Assembly: GCA_013115125.1 (NCBI GenBank)
Contig: JABANN010000442.1
Coordinates: 1-28,756, forward strand
Source: Perkinsus olseni
Taxonomy: Eukaryota; Perkinsozoa; Perkinsida
Length of the DNA: 28,756 nucleotides
Direction of reading: 5' to 3'
Shown: piece by piece, positions 1 through 8,394 of the stretch
How the letters are laid out: each line of letters opens with the position of its first letter
How positions within the stretch are numbered: position 1 is the first letter of the stretch
Program-made: the position numbers and the translations under genes
Notes under the pieces: generated by a model
What the model saw: the letters and a program-made list of their open reading frames with translations, nothing else
Databases searched by the model: none
Told to the model about the DNA's origin: nothing

Positions 1-156
1 CGTAAACCCCGCCAGATTCTTCGTGCGGTCTGACTGACGATTCAGATATTTACTGACAGTTTCAAATTATTCCTTTCCGATTTATGTGCTGCCGGTGGAT
101 AGTAACCGTAAGCGCTCCTCACTTTAATTGATCCGGTATTATACGATAAAAATTGT

Positions 157-178
157 ACTTGTAATACAAGTCTTGTAT
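157..178. repeat. 22-nt triplet palindrome 1 (T = acttgtat)
   Basis: The sequence reads T[1-7], then the reverse complement of T (atacaagt, 164-171), then T[2-8], with T = acttgtat. It forms two overlapping odd palindromes centred on 164 and 171. It lies in DNA without a supported gene and is perfect at all 22 positions. Confidence 0.9.
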
Positions 179-370
179 TTGCGACATGATGTTGATCTGA
201 TCACCTTGGTCAATCAAACGCCACAATTCGGGGCTTTTTTGGCTCTGTATCGTTCTTTTGGTTCAGAAGACTCGTGAAGTTCTTGACTCAGGGGCCCTGA
301 GCCTTCAACTCTTTTCGACATGCTTCGAGAGGCTCGCGGTGCGGATGCATTTCATATGTCTCCTGGACCA

Positions 371-403
371 GGATTGGATACCAGGAGCCCCGGTATCCAA
401 TCC
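371..403. repeat. 12-bp inverted repeat with 9-nt loop
   Basis: The arm ggattggatacc (371-382) is exactly complementary to ggtatccaatcc (392-403), with a loop of nine bases. A second odd palindrome, tcctgg-a-ccagga (361-373), overlaps its left edge, and accagga is repeated directly at 367 and 380. No coding role is apparent. Confidence 0.85.
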
Positions 404-441
404 GGATGCGGGTGAGTGGTCGATAATCGAGGCATCGTAAA

Positions 442-1213
442 GTGCTGCAGATCGACTACAGGTCTTTCATCTACCCGTCTCCATGGCAATCCGTGGGTGT
501 ATCGCCCGACGGCCTGTATACAAGTCGTCTGAGGGACGTAGTCACAGGAAATATATGCGTCGGAGCCCAGCCATTAACACGACATGATGGCCCGGTGGCT
601 CTGTTCTTCGTCATCAGAATACGGGATTTGAAAATCGCAAACTCGTGCTTCCTCAAACTCGGAATAACCGGCTCAGGCCCTGGTTGGATTGAAGAAAGAA
701 TAGCAAAAGTGAGTAGTTCTCAATAATAGTGAGTCAACTAATTTGACTCAAATTGACGATATTGAATATCGTCCGTGACATTCCCTGTGATAACTGCCCC
801 CCTTTTAATTTGGAGTGTCGAATATCACTACTTACCGCAGCGGTAGAGGTCCTTGTCGATCAGGGAAGGGCTCTCCCAAGGCAGTCGAGTTCCATCCCAA
901 GTACATTTGCAGTGGAATTGCTAACGAGGGAGATACCCGACGTCAAACATAGCAGCCTGGTGCGTACTACGCACTATCTAGGCTACAATGAGCCCATCGA
1001 TGTCAATGTTCACGGCGCCGCACCGTCGCCGACGGTCCGTCGGTACGCCTTTCATTTTTGTCTTGCAAGGTCACGCTCGCAGTGGGATGGAACAGCACCA
1101 TGTACGTTTATGTTGACGATAACCTCGCGGTCGTGAAGCCCTTCAGCGGTATGCTTCAACGAATTTCTCCCCCATTATTCCCAATCGTGGAATTAGCGGG
1201 GGACGTGGCTGAG
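442..1213 (+). CDS. NHR (Neuralized-homology)-like gene, copy A, partial
   Basis: Three exons are supported: about 442-708, 864-959 and 1070-1213, all with GT-AG borders (GTGAGT after 708, GTGCGT after 959, GTAAGT after 1213). Exon 1 reads like the first half of an NHR beta-sandwich: FIYPSPWQSVGVSPDG, then GNICVGAQPLTRH, then LKLGITGSGPGWIEE. Exon 3 reads like the second half: VGWNSTMYVYVDDNL, then FPIVELAG. In the family this fold binds proteins or lipids and is often tied to ubiquitin ligases, but no RING is visible here. Copy B, about 1 kb downstream, has matching exon order and splice sites, which is the main support for the exon model. The true start is not resolved; an upstream exon may exist in 258-440. 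The intron at 960-1069 is 110 nt against 44 nt in copy B, and its extra length includes palindromes. Confidence 0.6.
756..772. repeat. 17-nt odd palindrome in intron
   Basis: The arms acgatatt and aatatcgt flank a single G at 764. The site lies inside the first intron (709-863) of NHR copy A. A looser inverted repeat (gagtcaa / ttgactc) lies just upstream near 731-749. Confidence 0.85.
960..974. repeat. Odd palindrome starting at a 5' splice site
   Basis: gtgcgta-c-tacgcac begins exactly at the inferred donor of the second intron of NHR copy A. If the transcript folds, the donor would lie in the stem. The corresponding intron of copy B (1897-1940) lacks it. Confidence 0.7.
1022..1043. repeat. 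22-nt triplet palindrome 2 (T = accgtcgg)
   Basis: This is a perfect T[1-7] + rc(T) + T[2-8] arrangement; rc(T) = ccgacggt occupies 1029-1036. It lies inside the 110-nt second intron of NHR copy A. The homologous intron of copy B is only 44 nt and lacks it. Confidence 0.9.
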
Positions 1214-1415
1214 GTAAGTGGCTGCGTTATTGAGCCAGTTGGCTGAGTATACTTCACCTCCCGTTGCCAGTTCGAATACCTACCCCACAAAGTGCTCAGC
1301 CTCCGCGTCGGTCTCACCATGGAGAGACTTTTTAGAGAAATGCCCTCAAACAGGGGAACGCTGTCCTATGGCTCCTCCGGAAGCGGTTCGGCTGAGTACC
1401 GATCTGGCTGCAGGT

Positions 1416-2140
1416 GATTCCTCAAGTTTCAACATCGTGGTGGTCCCGCACTACGCATTCCACAGGTCCTTCCTGTATCCTTCCCCCTGGCCTTCCGTAG
1501 ATGTTTCCGAAGACGGCGTCTGCATCACTAGAGCCAGACATCGAGGACCAGGCTCCATTGCTATCGGAGCTTTACCACTGATACGCCATGGTCAATTTAC
1601 GGCATTCTTTTCCGTCACAGTGCAGAAAGTCGCCGGATCGGCGTCCATCGGCTTAATGATCGGGATAACGGAAACAACCCCAGAGGAACTTAAATCCAAA
1701 CTTGGCCAAGTGAGTATCTAGTAGATACCCTCCACATTGATGGACGGTCCATCATGGACCCCTAAGGCCGCAGAATGCTCGTGATCAGAAGTACCCGGTG
1801 CCACGAAGTGCAGTCACTCTTCCTGGCACTCACGTTGTTGGATTACAAGGCGCGACAAGAAATAGCGAAGGAGATGGGATAAAAGCCGGCAGCCTGGTGT
1901 GTATACGGCAGCTGGGTTAATCTATCGATGGCTTCGTCAGGTGACGGTGGTACTAGGATTGGATTACTATATGTACACTTTCGTCGATGGTAACCTCGTG
2001 AACATAAAGTGTTCGAGCTGTGTGCTCCAAAAACCCTCACTGTAGCCGCTCCAGTGGAGCGCGCAGCTCCGGCGAGCCTCGTTGAGCGAGGCTCTTTTCG
2101 GCTACATCCCATAGTGGAACTCAGCGGGCAAGCACAGCAA
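1416..2140 (+). CDS. NHR (Neuralized-homology)-like gene, copy B
   Basis: This is a tandem paralogue of copy A. The exons are about 1416-1709, 1789-1896 and 1941-2140, with donors GTGAGT, GTGTGT and GTAATA. Exon 1 carries the clearest NHR signature: FLYPSPWPSVDVSEDGV, GSIAIGALPLIRHGQF and IGLMIGITETTPEEL. Exon 3 begins VTVVLGLDYYMYTFVDGNL, matching VTLAVGWNSTMYVYVDDNL of copy A. After that the frame is interrupted: HPIVELSG of this copy matches FPIVELAG of copy A only in another frame, beyond an inserted inverted-repeat block at about 2041-2106. A possible further exon near 2196-2290 encodes VHVMEEYWRCSDSDGD. The copy is therefore probably damaged, unless splicing removes the block. Confidence 0.55.
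1739..1760. repeat. 22-nt triplet palindrome 3 (T = gatggacc)
   Basis: A perfect T[1-7] + rc(T) + T[2-8]; rc(T) = ggtccatc lies at 1746-1753. It is inside the first intron (1710-1788) of NHR copy B. The same intron also has gtatcta-g-tagatac at 1714-1728, four bases after the donor, so much of this 79-nt intron is palindromic. Confidence 0.9.
2041..2106. repeat. Nested inverted-repeat block inserted in NHR copy B
   Basis: The outer arms tgtagccg (2041-2048) and cggctaca (2099-2106) enclose two inner hairpins: cgctcca-g-tggagcg (2047-2061) and gagcctcg/cgaggctc around a 5-nt loop (about 2075-2095). Aligned with copy A exon 3, this block falls between the parts matching LQR and PIVELAG, where copy A has only a few residues. 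It therefore looks like an insertion of roughly 60 bp into the exon. Confidence 0.7.
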
Positions 2141-2195
2141 GTAATAAATCGGCTTGCCGTTCGTGTAGTCAATGCGCTTATCTACTCATTTTCAG

Positions 2196-2840
2196 GTCGC
2201 GATCTCTGACGCACCGTTACTCCCTAGCATAGTTCATGTAATGGAAGAATATTGGAGGTGCTCGGACTCCGATGGGGATCATCGCGATGGAGTAAGAAAG
2301 GCAGTGCCACCCCCAAGGGCATCGACGAATCGGTGGATCTTGATCATGAAATTAGCTGAGCACCCACTGTGCTGCACCGATTAGGCCCTAGGGAGCAGCA
2401 GTAGTGTCCGAAGACCGGATTTACTCGGCTTCCTGGCGCAGTTCTGGAGCATCGCGCAGACACCAGGTCATCCACAAGTGCCGTTATGGCGAGCACCGGT
2501 TCTCATAGGTACGCCAACGGGCGATACTACGACATCTAGGGGCGGGGAAGGAGCACTGCCCGAAGGCGTGCAACACTCCTGCTCTTTCGATGAGCAAGCA
2601 ATTGACCAATTCGCTGCACTCGCTAGTGGCATCGAGCAGCAAGTCGAAGTGCACAACTCATAACTGGAAAAGTGCTCACGTGTCTCTGCATTACCTCAGA
2701 GTGTGCTCGTCCATTTGGGAACGCACTATCGCCAGTCAGGACCGGAGCAGTTGCACACTCTGTCGACCATGGTAACCTGCCGTTGTGGCATTGCCGTAGC
2801 GTCTTTCAATCCACGGCCTCTTCTTATCAGCTCAGGAACG
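2196..2840. other. Stretch without a clearly supported gene
   Basis: Apart from a possible terminal exon of NHR copy B at the start, the short overlapping open frames on both strands here show no recognisable domain or splice-supported structure. Nothing else was seen. From about 2840 the sequence begins to match the duplicated block described below. Confidence 0.4.
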
Positions 2841-3068
2841 CGGCAGAGAGAATAGCGGGCTTCTTCAATCTCGAAACAAGTATGGCAAGTAACAGCAATG
2901 TGAATGAGGAAGAGTACGTGAAGGCTGCGAAGTGCTTCGGAATAGTTAGTTTCGCGTATCTGTAGGCATGGAGAGGAGGAGTCTGGGTCTGAGGGTTTCG
3001 AGTTCGATGAGGAGGATTCTGCCGTAAAGGAGCCCTCTGGGACGGAAAGCAAAGACCCGGACATGTGA
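2840..3068 (+). pseudogene. Acidic gene tail, duplicated copy 1
   Basis: The 3' end of an unidentified gene. It has an upstream segment related to MASNSNVNEEEY and then a terminal acidic stretch (GEEESGSEGFEFDEED..., stop at 3066-3068). The counterpart at about 4450-4684 has the same order: a MANSIDGNG-like segment, then SDDEEGSDPEGPDYNEDVF and a stop. The two differ a lot in sequence but share position relative to the two methyltransferase copies, so the duplicated unit contained both genes. No function can be assigned. Low-complexity acidic tails are common in nuclear and RNA-associated proteins, but that is only suggestive. The reading frame across the upstream segment is not continuous in either copy. 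Confidence 0.35.
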
Positions 3069-3224
3069 ACACCTGTTGAAGATTTCTATGTGATTTCCGT
3101 TGGCCCATCGATCAAGTTTTTGGTTCGCACTCTCACTGTGGGAGTCGCACATTGCAACTGCCTTGGGCACTGCTCTCTAACGTCAGCGTTTTTACCGAGT
3201 TATAGATGTCATCCGAAATTGAGA

Positions 3225-3929
3225 TTCCTGTCCCATGTATAGCCTGCACAACGACGAACCTGTGCGCGAGCCACGAAATCCTCGCCAAAGGCTCTGAGAG
3301 AAACTTGTGAGCTTGTTGATGGTCGCATTCTCGATTTTCGCCAAGTGACCACGGATATCCACGGTTGCCTTGCGAGGCTTCGGGAGTGCGGAGTGATGCT
3401 GTCGAGGTTTCTGTCGTTCTCTAAGGAGCTCGGTGGCAAGCGCATCGGCGTAGAGCTGGTGCGGCCTCGGTGCTCCGTCGATAGCGACGGAAGGCAAGGT
3501 GGCCTGAGTGGTAGCTACGGACCTGCCAGAGCCTCTGGCCCAGAGGCAGAGCAAAATGTCAGGCTACGGACTGACACGCGCTTAATTGGGCCTCGCTGGA
3601 TCTCAGCTGGGTACAGGACAACTTTGTCGACGGCCTCTTCCCTAGTGGTGCCATGTACAACGTTGACGTTATCAAGCGGTCCCTTCATGTACTGGCAGCT
3701 TTGCGGCGGAGATTAAAGGGTGATGCTTGCATGCAAGTTTCAGTTCATCACTCACAAGCACGCACATGACGTGTGTCGATGAGACGTTGGCACAAGGACA
3801 GTCCTTGGAGGGCTTGAAGCAACGGGCTGGGATAGGGAGGAACTGTCAATCGACGAATGGCCGGATATGGGAGGCTACGTTCATTTCGTCCCTCCCCATT
3901 AGGTTAATCGTTTCGCAGTGGGAAGTAAG
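3225..3929 (+). pseudogene. Decayed METTL21/Methyltransf_16-like gene copy
   Basis: A broken paralogue of the intact methyltransferase at 4797-5526. Matching pieces appear in order but in changing frames: GRILDFRQV-like sequence at about 3324-3347, the segment before SAM motif I near 3350-3460, the acidic post-I region near 3510-3560, WASLDLSWVQDNFVDG near 3590-3630, YNVDV near 3655, a C-terminal THKH match at about 3751-3762, and IDEWPDMGGYVH near 3851-3885. At least one in-frame stop and several frameshifts separate them. The VELGCG SAM-binding motif is lost. The intron of the intact copy is shortened to about ten bases or gone. One insertion, at 3525-3546, is a perfect triplet palindrome absent from the intact copy. 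Confidence 0.8.
3525..3546. repeat. 22-nt triplet palindrome 4 (T = gccagagg), inside pseudogene
   Basis: A perfect T[1-7] + rc(T) + T[2-8] with rc(T) = cctctggc at 3532-3539. The aligned position of the intact paralogue (5093-5100) has the single 8-mer gccagagg with the same flanks (cct on the left, cagagca on the right). The copy here is therefore a 14-nt insertion that rebuilt the target on both sides of its reverse complement. Confidence 0.95.
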
Positions 3930-3939
3930 AACTTGAGTT

Positions 3940-4450
3940 GTTATCATCTTCGGTAGAGGTGCTCAGGATTCCTATCTGTTGTCCCCGCTTCTAGCTCCGC
4001 CTTCACCTTCTCGAGAGTTCATAGCAGTGGGATCATGAAAGCATCACCGCCGTCCGTCCTCATTCGAAGCAGCGCGTTCTTGAGCCCTACACTTCGAGCT
4101 TTTTCGGGAGAAGCTGTGGACGAGACTACAGTGCGTGCACAATCTTGGTAAGAGATTTGTGTAGAGACCTCTGTGGCAATACTATAGGGGCATGTTGGCT
4201 CACGCGTTTACTGTGGTGCTCGTTGTCGAGTGGTTGCAAAGCGAGCGGCGGGTCTTCTTGCGGGTTCAAACTGAAGTCGACACAGCTCGCAACCGGAGGA
4301 GCCCATGGCGTTAGGGCGCTCCACCTCAGGGAACGCTGATCCACCTGGAAACTCGCGATCGAGGCTCGACACCCATACTGTCGGACTCGTGGCCAACCAT
4401 GATGATGTGATGGTCTGGATTTTTGAGCGCCAGCTCCGTCCCACTAGTTC
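3940..4450. other. Spacer between duplicated blocks, no gene recognised
   Basis: Short open frames occur on both strands (for example 4126-4344 minus and 4305-4493 plus) and overlap each other. None has a recognisable motif or a clear splice pattern. The right part may contain coding exons of the unknown gene whose acidic tail ends at 4684, but this could not be shown. Confidence 0.35.
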
Positions 4451-4684
4451 CAGAACACGCCGGGCAATATGGCTGACCTTCTTGACCGTATGACAGGTAT
4501 GGCAAATAGCATTGACGGGAATGGTGGAGGGTAGTCTGAGGATGTCAAGTTCTTCGGCAGATAATGTCTGGTTTATGTATAGCGATGATGAAGAGGGATC
4601 CGACCCTGAGGGCCCCGATTACAATGAGGACGTATTCGCTGTGGGAAAATCGTCTAGGATGGAGAGCAGCGACATCGACGTGTG
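4450..4684 (+). CDS. Acidic gene tail, duplicated copy 2 (partial)
   Basis: The 3' end of an unidentified gene: a segment reading NMADLLDRMTGMANSIDGNG followed, in another frame, by SDDEEGSDPEGPDYNEDVF and ending ESSDIDV-stop at about 4684. It matches the block at 2840-3068 in order and spacing relative to the following methyltransferase. The upstream start is not identified and the joint between the two segments is unresolved. It may be a short intron or damage. Confidence 0.3.
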
Positions 4685-4796
4685 ATGTTCGTGATTTCTA
4701 GAGGCATCCCGTGGACCCAACGAGCGTTGTGTTTGCACCCCCGCATGTTCATTTTCCTGAGGGATGCTTTTCAGGTGTGTTTTAGATGCCTTCTCA

Positions 4797-5526
4797 ATGC
4801 CGTATGTAGATTGCACCACGAGCCCGAGTGCGAACCACGAAGCCCTTACTGAGAGCCTTGAGAAGGAACAGGTTGAACTGGTGGGTGGCCGTATCCTCGA
4901 CTTTCGGCAAGTCGCCACGGACATGCACGGGCCCTACGCAAGGCTGTGGGAGTGCGGTGTGATGATGGCGAGATTCTTATCATTCACCGAAGAGCTCGCC
5001 GGCAAGCACTTTGCAGTAGAGCTCGGCTGTGGCTTTGCTGCACCGTCAATAGCCATACAGGGCCGGGGGGCTAGGGTAGTAGCTACAGACCTGCCAGAGG
5101 CAGAGCAATCATGCCAAGCTGACGAGTGGCGCGCGCTGGATTGGGCCGCGCCGGACCTCAGCTGGGCGCAGGACAACTCGGTTGATGTCCTCATCGCTAG
5201 CGATGCTGTCTATAACGTCGATGGTGCGAAGCTGTTCTTTAATGTGCTCAAAGCGTTACAACCAAAGTTGAAGGATGATGTCTGCATGTAGGTTCCTGTC
5301 GAGCAGTGCCGGGGTGGATGTAGCCGGGCCTCGTTAATAGCCAGTGATCAGGTTCATGACGCATAAGCACAGGAATGATGATGTGGATGAGCTGCTGGTA
5401 GATGGACTTCAAACAGCGGGCTGGGATGGGGAAGAGCTGCCAATTGACGAATGGCCGGAGATGGAAGGCTACGTTCATCCAGCTATTGATTTATGGAAGC
5501 TCACGTTATTGCCCGCCGAACACTAA
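4797..5526 (+). CDS. METTL21/Methyltransf_16-like lysine methyltransferase
   Basis: Two exons, 4797-5287 and 5352-5526, joined at a GTAGGT...CAG intron of 64 nt, give about 221 residues. An N-terminal GGRILDFRQVATDMHG and LWECGVMMARFLSF lead into the SAM-binding motif I VELGCGFAAPSIAI. The post-I strand VVATDLPE and the motif IV region VDVLIASDAVYNVDGAKLF follow. Together these are diagnostic of the Methyltransf_16 (METTL21/EEF-KMT) family, small class I enzymes that methylate lysines on chaperones or translation factors; the substrate here is unknown. The second exon adds THKHRNDDVDELLVDGL and IDEWPEMEGYVH, both also present in the broken copy upstream, which supports the intron. The start ATG at 4797 is chosen because similarity to the upstream copy begins there; an in-frame ATG at 4764 is the alternative. 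Confidence 0.85.
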
Positions 5527-5574
5527 GTTTCTCGTTCCGAACTGAAGGCAGCACGAGCTTGAGTTGTTACTCTC

Positions 5575-5596
5575 CTCGCTTCAAGCGAGTCGCTTC
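5575..5596. repeat. 22-nt triplet palindrome 5 (T = ctcgcttg, one mismatch)
   Basis: T[1-7] + rc(T) + T[2-8] with rc(T) = caagcgag at 5582-5589. The last base (5596) is C where G is expected, so 21 of 22 positions fit. It lies about 50 bases past the methyltransferase stop, probably in its 3' untranslated region. Confidence 0.8.
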
Positions 5597-5599
5597 CCA

Positions 5600-6200
5600 T
5601 CTCCACGTGGTTGCCCTCTTTTAGCTTGGTTTTCTCCATCTAGAGATTGTATAGCTGATTAACTCGTTAGCGAGCTGGTGGTTGAAGGCTGTCTCCATCG
5701 ACGATCGTGTGTGTTCCGGCTGTTTTAAAACCAGCCGAGGGTCCAAAAACAGTGTTTTGAAGCAAGAGCCGTTATAGGACGTGACGAGGTCGTGAGTTCA
5801 GTCCTCAAAAGGTTCGTTTCTTTCAAGCTTATTCGAGGTTACTATTGTCCATCCCCCGAGAAACACAGCTTTCAATACGGCATTTATTACTCCTCTACCT
5901 CCAGTCTACATAAATTTAGTTTGGTGCTCCTATTCAGTACTCAGTATTCTTCTCTACAATTCCGAGCGGGAGCGCTTCTTTCAATCGCATTAGGCCCGAC
6001 AAACGTATGCGCTCAGAGTAGGATTCTCCCACATTCACGTGCATTTCGTGCTTTCACGTTTTGGATTTTGTGATGCACCTGCTGGGACAGTTGGGCCGCA
6101 CGAACAGGATCATGGATAGTCGCTATTTTATGCCGACCTGCACAGACGAGCGGCAGAAAGTTATACTGCTATTGGGTTGGCTCACTCGGCATATCGATGG
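5600..6200. other. Intergenic stretch
   Basis: No gene is supported. A near-perfect hairpin (cggctgtttt / aaaaccagccg, about 5715-5735, one unpaired base) contains the even palindrome gttttaaaac. The open frame at 5792-6073 is of low complexity and has no recognisable features. The frame at 6061-6372 overlaps the following gene in another phase and is probably a shadow. Confidence 0.4.
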
Positions 6201-6203
6201 TGA

Positions 6204-7211
6204 AGAATATCGATTTCTTCGTACGCCTGGCACACAGTGGAGGAATTCAGCGTCTCTGGGCCAATCTCTGAGCCGATGCTACCGTTACGCTGCAAGACAT
6301 TCGAAGCTGAAGGCCTTATCGGGTTCACTCGTAAAGGTGATAATTTTGAGCTCGCCAGAGTTGATCTATTGAACAGATGCACGGCGCTATGTTACAGTGA
6401 TGCGCCGAAGTTCATCTCCTGTATGTGCATAGACCCATCCGATGGTAGTCTGGTGCTGATTGACTGCGATCGCCGACTCCTTTACCGTGTCCACAGCTGG
6501 GATTCCCCAGGTGCCCTCATCACTCTCGCCACTGTTGAGGGACATCGTATTAGATTGGTTCCCGAGGAGGATATAGCTGGTGGTGTTGTCTCTGTTTGCT
6601 GCTGCGGCGATGGATTCGTTTACGGCCGGTGGGTGGCAGAGTTCGTGGATGATCGCGAGCAAATCATTCGGATTGCCGTCCGAAATGATGTGGGCATGAG
6701 CTCCGTGATAGACCATGGACAGCCGTATGAGTCTGTCATAGCTACGTCGCACGAAAACACTACAGAGCTGTTCTGGATCTAAGTAGGTATCAATTCGAAC
6801 GGGTGGCGACCGGGGCGCGATATTATACGGTGGACAGCGACTGCTGGTTGCAAAACAATTGTGACGGGTCGCTTCGCTTGCGGCTGGATCGATGTGGATA
6901 TCTCGAAGCAGCTTTTGTGGGTATGCTGTACTACGCGGTCACAGGTCCGCGCCCTGTGGCAGATCGATCTGGCAACGCAGAGAATAATTGGGGCATTCCC
7001 TCTACCCCTCGGCATGGGATGGAAAAAGCGCGGCGACTTGGGGGGTAGTATTTATGCTCAGGCTAATGGAGGTTTCTGGATATTTGCGCGAAGTTACATG
7101 GATACGTCAGTACATGTATTGTCTCCTGTCATCGACTCGGCCTCATCTGATGATCCTGATGAGGACCCTCGAGCGTTGACGGAGAAGGTTTGGGGTGACA
7201 GTCTTATTTGA
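6204..7211 (+). CDS. Beta-propeller-like protein with an in-frame TAA
   Basis: One reading frame runs from about 6204 to the stop at 7209-7211, broken only by a single TAA at 6780-6782. The first part contains SCMCIDPSDGSLVLIDCDRR followed by LLYRVHSWD, and the second LWQIDLATQRIIGAFPLP. Short hydrophobic strands with DPSDG / IDLAT turns look like blades of an SMP-30/NHL-type propeller. The family call is tentative. Residues on both sides of the TAA look coding (ENTTELFWI, then VGINSNGWRPGRDIIRW). I found no convincing intron that removes the stop. Either this is a recently inactivated gene, or the stop is read through, or there is a sequencing error. The upstream end is open with no clear ATG, so a first exon may be missing. 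Confidence 0.5.
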
Positions 7212-8350
7212 CTCGGATTGCTGGTACTGAGTGACGACTTTTTGCCGAGAGTGCGCCGAAGACAAGCGTTCATTTTCATTGTTTTTCCAGTGAACCCGCC
7301 CAGGATGAGGGCGCTTTGTATTACCCGATAGGTATAGAGGCAAGTATGAATCAGCAAGCATTTGGAAGCAGCTTCACGAAAAGATTTCTTGCTACTTGAC
7401 AAACTGAGAATTTCGGTTGGTCCCTCTAGAAATAGTTGTTAGCGTTCCTAGGGATTAGGGTAAGACCAGCCGAGCTATATCTCTCGAGCTCGGCAGTCTC
7501 TTCAAGGAAGTTTTCCCGATAAACCCCTGTGAGGTTAGGCGCCACCTGCTGTGTTTTGATGCGCTAAGTTTAATTTCGGTTGTCGATGTGGCGATCGGTA
7601 GTTCGTACAGCCCCTGCCAGTCGCGCTCATACCCCTGCTTTCTGGAAGGTAACACGGGCTCTCATCAACATCGCTAGGGCCGCTCAGTATGTTCATCTAA
7701 TGTCACCGCCTCTCGCCACACCTTCGCCAGCTCGAGATTTGTTAATTGACGCAGTGGCCCCTACTCGACGGAGTGATCTCATTACATACTTAATAACAGG
7801 CTGGGGTGAGGCTGATGGATTCGGGCTCGCGTTGTTCATAATGGTCACGACGTAATCGAGCCTTGTGTGCTTCCCGCTATATTTGCGTGATGGCGGGCGC
7901 TTGCCAAGGATCTGGAGTTGTAAACCTCCTTTCAGTCCCCGGCCAGTACTTCCACACTGCGCCGATGTCAAGCCGCCATCGGCCACCCCATGGAGGATAC
8001 TCGGATACCCAACGTTATTGGCGTGAGCGGCCGTCTGGGCCACCAGAGCGAGGCAGGTCAGCACTAACTCCTGCCGAAACTTATCCGGTTAGCTGTAGGA
8101 TTGCGGCTCGCGGGCCAATGACGAGCATCGGCTTCTGATCATTCGGCTGTGCATCAGCGGTGCCTAGTCGCCTCGACAACTTACAAGTTCTGGTCATTCC
8201 TGTTAAGTCTGCACGATGTTAAGCTGTCGAGGACACGGAATTGCGTTCATGTCAATCAAGTCCCAGTGGAGAATCTCCAGAGCACATCTCCACTGGAGAG
8301 GTGCCGAGCTCCTTGTTGATTCTGGGAAACTCGAGGGCTCGGAGATTTCG
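7212..8350. other. 1.1-kb gene-poor stretch
   Basis: No coding region is supported; the several 60-120 codon open frames overlap on opposite strands and lack motifs. Inverted repeats seen: gccgagct/agctcggc (7469-7476 with 7487-7494), ccagtggaga/tctccactgg (8263-8272 with 8287-8296), and cctcgaca/tgtcgagg (8171-8178 with 8225-8232). The right end is probably the promoter of the CFAP210-like gene. Confidence 0.45.
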
Positions 8351-8360
8351 ATGCCTGTCT

Positions 8361-8382
8361 CTCAAGTGACTTGAGTCAAGTC
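8361..8382. repeat. 22-nt triplet palindrome 6 (T = ctcaagtc)
   Basis: A perfect T[1-7] + rc(T) + T[2-8]; rc(T) = gacttgag at 8368-8375. It ends 12 bases before the start codon of the CFAP210-like gene, so it should lie in its leader or core promoter. Confidence 0.9.
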
Positions 8383-8394
8383 CATACTTTCGAT

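Larger units (their letters stand above)
1..440. other. Upstream non-coding stretch with several palindromes
   Basis: No gene is supported here. A short open frame at 258-440 has no recognisable content. The stretch holds palindromic structure instead: a 22-nt triplet palindrome (157-178), a 15-nt odd palindrome at 287-301 (7-bp arms around one G), a 13-nt odd palindrome at 361-373 and a 12-bp hairpin at 371-403. It may be the 5' flank, or an upstream intron, of the first NHR gene copy. Confidence 0.5.

Noticed and set aside
3474-3491. tccgtcg-atag-cgacgga hairpin in the decayed methyltransferase as another triplet
   Set aside because: The loop is four bases and there is no third arm; the intact copy suggests it arose by point changes from existing sequence.
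5792-6073. A 93-codon plus-strand gene
   Set aside because: Low-complexity serine/phenylalanine-rich translation, no motif and no splice context.
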